The notes beneath the pieces were generated by a model. The model worked only from the letters and a program-made list of their open reading frames with translations. It did not search any database and was not told where the DNA came from. Both the position numbers and the translations under genes were made by a program. DNA of 64,000 bases from Arthrobacter sp. Leaf141 (GTDB lineage: Bacteria; Actinomycetota; Actinomycetes; Actinomycetales; Micrococcaceae). Location of the stretch: assembly GCF_001424565.1 (NCBI RefSeq), contig NZ_LMOL01000005.1:698317-762316 (forward strand). Direction: 5' to 3'. Positions 59,214 through 64,000 of this stretch are shown in pieces (position 1 is the first letter of the stretch; every line of letters begins with the position of its first letter).

Positions 59214-59813
59214 TTACTCGGGGGCGTCCAGCTTGAGCCACTGGAACCAGCCGCGGTGCAGTACCAGCCAGGCCATCAGGCCATAACCGGCCTGGCCGGG
59301 GGTTCCCCCGTTGGCGGCGAGGTCCTGGCGCCACTGCTCGTGGTTCAGCAGGGGTGAAAACGTATCGACGTAAAGGTGCTTGCGCCGGGTGGAAACATCG
59401 GCGAAGGCGGTGTTCAGCTCATCCAGCCGCCGGTTATGGACCGGGTCAAGGGTGGGTGGCGGTCCCACCACAAACACCTCGACCCGGTTCTGCGAGGCAG
59501 AGTCCAGGATGTTGGCAAGGTTCAGCCGGCTGCGCGCGGTGGACAGGCCGAACTCAATATCCCGCCCGGACAGTCCGATGACCAGCCGGTTCTCGGCCTG
59601 CGGGCTGAAACGCCGGCCGGCCTCGTCGAGCCAGCGGGCTGCCAGCGCTTCCGTCCCCTCCTGGGGGCAGGGAAGTGAGTAGCTCTCCAGCAGAATCCCG
59701 TCCTGGGGAGTCCGTGCCAGGACGCGGCCCAGCCAGCCAAGTGCCCGCGGGTCACCCAACCCTGCCAGCAGTTCGTCTCCTACGGCTGCGATACGCAGCT
59801 TCCTGTCTTCCAC
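59214..59813 (-). CDS. SGNH/GDSL-like hydrolase
   Basis: A 199-residue protein with SGNH-like blocks: RIAAVGDELLAGLGDPRALG (block I, GDE in place of GDS), VIGLSGRDIEFGL (block III-like) and VEVFVVGPPPTLDP. Since the nucleophile serine position in block I reads Glu, hydrolase activity is doubtful. GTG at 59813 has GAGGA upstream; GTG at 59861 is possible. It is a single gene between the PadR operator region and the kgd terminator. Confidence 0.75.
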   Translation of the reverse strand: MEDRKLRIAAVGDELLAGLGDPRALGWLGRVLARTPQDGILLESYSLPCPQEGTEALAARWLDEAGRRFSPQAENRLVIGLSGRDIEFGLSTARSRLNLANILDSASQNRVEVFVVGPPPTLDPVHNRRLDELNTAFADVSTRRKHLYVDTFSPLLNHEQWRQDLAANGGTPGQAGYGLMAWLVLHRGWFQWLKLDAPE

Positions 59814-59905
59814 ACGTTCCTCTTTACTTCGGTGCCGGCCCGCTGTCCCCGTCGCAGCCACTGATGCGGTGGATCGAAGCGGCGCTGTCCATCCATTAAA
59901 CAGAA

Positions 59906-59946
59906 CTGCCCGGCCGGAGTCGGTATTTCGACGTCCGGCCGGGCAG
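59906..59946 (-). terminator. Terminator of kgd
   Basis: Perfect 13-bp outer stem (59906-59918 with 59934-59946) and an inner GTCG/CGAC pairing, ten bases after the kgd stop on the minus strand. Confidence 0.78.
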
Positions 59947-59955
59947 CCTTAGCGG

Positions 59956-62900
59956 TTATTTCTGTGAAAAAGCCTGCTTAAGCAGCAGATCCTGCTCCGC
60001 AGCGTGGCGTTTCATGGAACCGGCTGCCGTGGAGGCAGATGCCGGCCGTGACACAAGCCGGACCTTGCGGTCCAGTGCGTCGGGCAGGTTCAGGCCAATG
60101 AACGGCCACGGTCCCTGGTTGGCCGGCTCATCCTGGGCCCATACGGCTTCGGCGTTCGGGTACTTGGCAAGTTCCGTGGCGATCTCCTCGTGCGGCAGCG
60201 GGTACAGCTGCTCCACGCGGACGATTGCGGTGGTCTTGTCGCCGGTCTTCTGCCGGGTGGACAGGAGATCGTAGTACAGGCGGCCGGATACCAGCAGGAC
60301 GCGTTCGACGGCGTCCGCCGGCAGCTGCTCATGGTCCGGGATCACGGGCAGGAAGGTGCCGGTGGTGAAGTCCTCCACCGAAGATGCTGCAGCCTTGAGG
60401 CGCAGGAGCTGCTTGGGCGTGAAGATGATCAGCGGCTTCCGTGGCCGGCTGTACGCCTGGCGGCGCAGCAGGTGGAAGTGGGAGGCCGCCGTGGTGGGGT
60501 TGGCCACGATCATGTTCTGCTCGGCACACATCTGCAGGAACCGTTCGATCCGTGCGGAGGAGTGGTCAGGGCCCTGGCCCTCGTAGCCGTGCGGGAGCAT
60601 CAGCACCAGCGAGGAACGCTGGCCCCACTTCTGCTCGGCAGAGGAGATGAACTCATCAATGATGGTCTGGGCGCCGTTGACGAAGTCGCCGAACTGGGCT
60701 TCCCACAGCACCAGTGCATCCGGGCGTTCCACCGAGTAGCCGTACTCGAAGCCCATGGCGGCGTATTCGGACAGCAGGGAATCGTAGATCCACAGCTTGG
60801 CCTGGTCATCGGACAGGTTGCCCAGGGGCAGCCATTCCTTGCCGTTGGCGCGGTCGTGGAACACCGCGTGGCGCTGGACGAACGTCCCGCGCCGCGAGTC
60901 CTGGCCGGCCAGCCGGACGGGCACGCCCTCCATGATCAGCGAACCGAAGGCCGCGATCTCGCCGAAGCCCCAGTCGATGCCGCCTTCACGGGACATCTGC
61001 TCGCGCTTCTCCAGGAGCTGCTTGAGCTTGGCGTGCACGGTGAAGCCTTCGGGGATTTCAACGTGTGCCGTGCCGATCCGCGCCAGGGTCTCCTTGGAGA
61101 TTGCGGTGGAGGCCGGGGAGTTGATACCGAAATCGGACTGCTGGGCGTGCGGGCGCTCGATGTCCGAGACTGCTGCGGAGTCGGCCGTGATGATCGGGAT
61201 CGGCGAGGTCTGGGCTGCGTGCGTTTCGGCGAAGACCCGCTCCAGCCGTTCCTGGTAATCGCGGAGGAGCTGCTCGGCTTCTTCCTCGGTGATGTCACCG
61301 CGGCCAATCAGCGACTCTGTGTACAGCTTGCGGACGGAGCGCTTGGCTTCGATCAGGTTGTACATCAGCGGCTGGGTCATCGAGGGGTCGTCGCCCTCGT
61401 TGTGGCCGCGCCTGCGGTAGCAGACCATGTCGATGACAACGTCCTTGTGGAACCGCTGGCGGAACTCGTAGGCGAGCTGGCCGATGCGGACCACTGCTTC
61501 GGGATCGTCGCCGTTCACGTGGAACACCGGCGCCTGGATCATCTTGGCAACGTCGGTGGAGTACGTGGAGGAACGGGAAGAGGACGGCGCGGTGGTGAAA
61601 CCAACCTGGTTGTTGACCACCACGTGGATGGTGCCGCCGGTGCGGTAGCCACGGAGCTGGGAGAGGTTAAGCGTCTCCGCCACCACGCCCTGGCCGGCGA
61701 AGGCTGCGTCACCGTGCACCATGATGGGCAGCACGGGGAAGGATTCGCCCTGGTCCAGGCGGTCCTGCTTGGCGCGGACGATGCCTTCGAGGACCGAGTC
61801 CACAGCTTCTAGGTGGGACGGGTTGGCAGCCAGGTAGACCTTGGTCTCCTTGCCGTTGTCCGACGTGAAGGTCCCTTCGGTGCCCAGGTGGTACTTCACG
61901 TCACCGGAGCCCTGCACGGAGCGCGGATCCTGGGTACCTTCGAATTCGCGGAAGACCTGGGCATAGGTCTTGCCGGCAATGTTGGTGAGCACGTTGAGCC
62001 GGCCACGGTGGGCCATACCGATCGCAACCTCGTCCAGGCCGTCGTCGGCTGCGTCGGACATGATGGCGTCCAGCAGCGGAATCAGGGATTCGCCACCCTC
62101 AAGGGAGAAGCGCTTCTGGCCCACGAACTTGGTCTGCAGGAACGTCTCGAAGGCCTCGGCAGCGTTGAGCTTCGAGACGATCCGGAGCTGCTCTTCACGG
62201 CTGGGCTTGGAGTACGGATGCTCCAGCTGGTCCTGGAACCACTTGCGCTCGTCCGGGTCCTGGATGTGCATGTACTCGATGCCGGTGGTGCGGCAGTAGG
62301 CGTCGCGGAGTACGCCGAGGATGTCGCGGAAGGCGAGCATCGGCTTGCCGCCGAAGCCACCCGTGGGCCATTCGCGGTCCAGGTCCCACAGGGTGAGGCC
62401 GTAGGTCAGGACATCAAGGTCCGGGTGCTTGCGCTGGACGTATTCCAGCGGATCGGTGTCCGCCATCAGGTGTCCGCGGACGCGGTAGGAGTGGATCAGC
62501 TGCTGGATCCGGGCGACCTTGTTGATTTGGTCGGCGGGGTCCACCTGCAGGTCCGGGCTCCAGCGCACGGGCTCGTACGGAATCCGCAGGGATTCGAAGA
62601 TCTCGTCGTAGAAGCCCTGCGCGCCGAGCAGGAGCTGGTGCACCAGCTTGAGGAACTCGCCGCTCCCCGCGCCCTGGATGACCCGGTGGTCGTACGTGGA
62701 CGTCAGCGTGAGGACCTTGCTGATGGCGTTGTGCGCGATGATCTTTTCGCTGGCACCCTGGAACTCGGCCGGGTAGTCAAGGGCGCCGACGCCGATGATG
62801 GCGGCCTGGCCCTTGGAGAGCCTGGGTACGGAGTGGACCGTGCCGATACCGCCGGGGTTGGTCAGCGAAACGGTGGTGCCCTGGTGGTCGTCAGCGGTGA

Positions 62901-63771
62901 GCTTGCCGGCCCGGGCCCGCTTGATGAGGTCCTCGTAGGTGTGCCAGAACTCGGCGAAGTTGAGGGTTTCGGCCTTTTTGATGTTCGGGACCATCAGCAG
63001 GCGGGTGCCGTCGGGCTTGGGCATGTCGATCGCAATGCCGAAATTCACGTGGGCAGGCTGGACCGCGGAGGGCTTTCCGTCCACCTCGTCATAAAAGACG
63101 TTCATCGACGGGAACTGGGCCAGGGCCCGGATCACGGCATAGCCGATCAGGTGCGTGAAGGAAACCTTGCCGCCGCGTGCGCGGGCCAGGTTGGAGTTGA
63201 TCACCACGCGGTTATCTATCAGCAGCTTGGCGGGGATGGCGCGCACGCTGGTGGCCGTGGGAACCTCAAGGCTGGTGACCATGTTGGTGGCGATGGCCTT
63301 GGCCGGGCCGCGGAGGACGGAGACAACGTCCTCTTCCGGTGCTGTGGGCGCCTTGACGTTCTTGGGCAGCTGCGCCGGGATGGGCTGGGCGCCATTGCCC
63401 GCACCGGTCTTCTTGCCGCCATCGCGGGCTTCTGTTGCCGGGGCCTTCTTCACGGGAGCTGCGGCAGAAGCCGGCGCAGCCGCGGCCGGCGCTGCGGCGG
63501 GTTTGGCCGGAGCGGCCGCAGGCGGTGCTGCCGGTGCCGGCGGGGCAGCGGCCTTCACCACCGGAAGTTCCCGGGTTGCGGGGTTGGCTTCGACGTGGCC
63601 CGAATGTCCATTGGAAGAAGAACCGCTGCCGGAGCCGAAAGATTCAAACAGCGGCCACCACTTGGAGTCCACCGCGTTCTTGTCCTCTTGGTACTGCTCG
63701 TACAGTTCGTCAACGAGCCACTCATTTCCGCCAAATTCCTCTGGTAGACGGTGGCTAGGCTGCTCTGGCAC
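59956..63771 (-). CDS. kgd: Multifunctional 2-oxoglutarate metabolism enzyme (Kgd, E1o with E2-like domain)
   Basis: A 1271-residue thiamine-diphosphate enzyme of the TCA cycle. N-terminal segment (about 1-40, GGNEWLVDELYEQYQEDKNA), a Pro/Ala linker (60-110), an E2-like acyltransferase domain (about 115-345) ending YDHRVIQGAGSGEFLKL, and the E1o part (360-1271) with GMAHRGRLNVL, GDAAFAGQGVVAET, NNQVGFTT and the GYEGQGPDHSSARIERFLQ block. In actinobacteria, this fusion acts in 2-oxoglutarate dehydrogenase and decarboxylase reactions, controlled by the GarA/OdhI FHA protein in relatives. GTG at 63771 gives MPEQPSHRLPEEFGG; the frame is open further upstream. Confidence 0.95.
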   Translation of the reverse strand: MPEQPSHRLPEEFGGNEWLVDELYEQYQEDKNAVDSKWWPLFESFGSGSGSSSNGHSGHVEANPATRELPVVKAAAPPAPAAPPAAAPAKPAAAPAAAAPASAAAPVKKAPATEARDGGKKTGAGNGAQPIPAQLPKNVKAPTAPEEDVVSVLRGPAKAIATNMVTSLEVPTATSVRAIPAKLLIDNRVVINSNLARARGGKVSFTHLIGYAVIRALAQFPSMNVFYDEVDGKPSAVQPAHVNFGIAIDMPKPDGTRLLMVPNIKKAETLNFAEFWHTYEDLIKRARAGKLTADDHQGTTVSLTNPGGIGTVHSVPRLSKGQAAIIGVGALDYPAEFQGASEKIIAHNAISKVLTLTSTYDHRVIQGAGSGEFLKLVHQLLLGAQGFYDEIFESLRIPYEPVRWSPDLQVDPADQINKVARIQQLIHSYRVRGHLMADTDPLEYVQRKHPDLDVLTYGLTLWDLDREWPTGGFGGKPMLAFRDILGVLRDAYCRTTGIEYMHIQDPDERKWFQDQLEHPYSKPSREEQLRIVSKLNAAEAFETFLQTKFVGQKRFSLEGGESLIPLLDAIMSDAADDGLDEVAIGMAHRGRLNVLTNIAGKTYAQVFREFEGTQDPRSVQGSGDVKYHLGTEGTFTSDNGKETKVYLAANPSHLEAVDSVLEGIVRAKQDRLDQGESFPVLPIMVHGDAAFAGQGVVAETLNLSQLRGYRTGGTIHVVVNNQVGFTTAPSSSRSSTYSTDVAKMIQAPVFHVNGDDPEAVVRIGQLAYEFRQRFHKDVVIDMVCYRRRGHNEGDDPSMTQPLMYNLIEAKRSVRKLYTESLIGRGDITEEEAEQLLRDYQERLERVFAETHAAQTSPIPIITADSAAVSDIERPHAQQSDFGINSPASTAISKETLARIGTAHVEIPEGFTVHAKLKQLLEKREQMSREGGIDWGFGEIAAFGSLIMEGVPVRLAGQDSRRGTFVQRHAVFHDRANGKEWLPLGNLSDDQAKLWIYDSLLSEYAAMGFEYGYSVERPDALVLWEAQFGDFVNGAQTIIDEFISSAEQKWGQRSSLVLMLPHGYEGQGPDHSSARIERFLQMCAEQNMIVANPTTAASHFHLLRRQAYSRPRKPLIIFTPKQLLRLKAAASSVEDFTTGTFLPVIPDHEQLPADAVERVLLVSGRLYYDLLSTRQKTGDKTTAIVRVEQLYPLPHEEIATELAKYPNAEAVWAQDEPANQGPWPFIGLNLPDALDRKVRLVSRPASASTAAGSMKRHAAEQDLLLKQAFSQK

Positions 63772-64000
63772 TTGAAATACGCCTCTTCCATGAGTTTGAT
63801 TTCCCTCCGGCCAACGGTGCTTAAGCACTGCGGTTGAGCCGGCCTCTGCGTCCTCTGAACCCAGACCTCTGCAAGTCTAGTGAGCATCCTGTGTTAACTG
63901 CCAATAAGGGTGACCCAAATCATGACGTGACGCCGGTGTACGGGAATATGGCGGGCCGCGCCGGTGTTGCGCCGGCCGCAGGAGTGGCGGCGTCCGCCCG
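63772..64000. other. kgd upstream region to window end
   Basis: 229 bases with the kgd leader, including a purine-rich stretch (GGAAGAGG on the minus strand) before the GTG. I see no gene or clear promoter pair here; the sequence is cut by the window. Confidence 0.4.

Noticed and set aside
61813..63747. 644-codon open frame on the plus strand
   Set aside because: Antisense to the well-supported kgd gene; composition artefact.

Overview
The window is high-GC DNA from an actinobacterium, most probably Micrococcaceae of the Arthrobacter/Pseudarthrobacter type. The evidence is gene content: a WhiB1-like regulator, the mycothiol-linked SigH/RsrA pair, the 24-residue actinobacterial ribosomal protein bL37, a fused 2-oxoglutarate metabolism enzyme (Kgd), PdtaS, and galactofuranan genes (glf, glfT2-like). 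The genus is inferred from overall resemblance, not proven. No tRNA, rRNA, CRISPR array or insertion sequence was recognised.

Layout. 1-4.9 kb: 3' part of a large NAD-glutamate dehydrogenase, a PdtaS-type histidine kinase, WhiB and a small membrane protein. 4.7-8.9 kb: an FHA-FtsK/EssC-like ATPase. 9-29.6 kb: a large surface-glycan locus. It holds a hexapeptide acyltransferase, glf and a GlfT2-like galactofuranosyltransferase; a seven-gene minus-strand operon (two GT2 enzymes, a GT-B-like enzyme, a flippase, a DUF6541-like GT-C protein, a PstS-like lipoprotein, a DUF2142 protein); a second DUF2142 protein and a GtrA protein; and the dTDP-rhamnose genes (rmlA diverging from rmlB, an rmlC-rmlD fusion, a DPM1-like enzyme and DUF2304). 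29.8-32.7 kb: a secreted GH25 muramidase with ten LGFP repeats.

33-37 kb is an accessory block: a two-gene operon encoding a WXG100-like/DUF1023 alpha-beta hydrolase and a lipoprotein, plus a small secreted protein. It is bounded on the left by a decayed fragment of cpaF and on the right by the intact cpaF. 37-41.8 kb: a compact Tad/Flp pilus operon. 41.8-47.3 kb: prfB, ftsE-ftsX-M23 peptidase, smpB and tmRNA. 47.3-56 kb (all minus strand): two small hypotheticals, paired crcB fluoride channels, a DtxR-family regulator, a methyltransferase, a class V aminotransferase behind a SAM-IV-type riboswitch, and a DoxX-aroA-rsgA-hisN operon. 56.3-64 kb: sigH-rsrA, bL37, a DUF4097-PadR operon with a probable operator pair, an SGNH hydrolase and kgd.

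How the genes work together: most of the first half makes and exports cell-surface polysaccharide (activated rhamnose and galactofuranose, glycosyltransferases, flippase, membrane GT-C-type enzymes) and remodels wall (GH25-LGFP). The tad operon adds a surface pilus. FtsEX-M23 acts in division-coupled peptidoglycan hydrolysis. SmpB and tmRNA form the ribosome rescue pair, next to release factor 2. The most unusual spots are the cpaF relic beside the hydrolase/lipoprotein pair, the SAM-IV riboswitch on a cysteine-desulfurase-like gene, the RmlC-RmlD fusion with altered epimerase residues, and the PstS-like lipoprotein isolated in a glycan operon.
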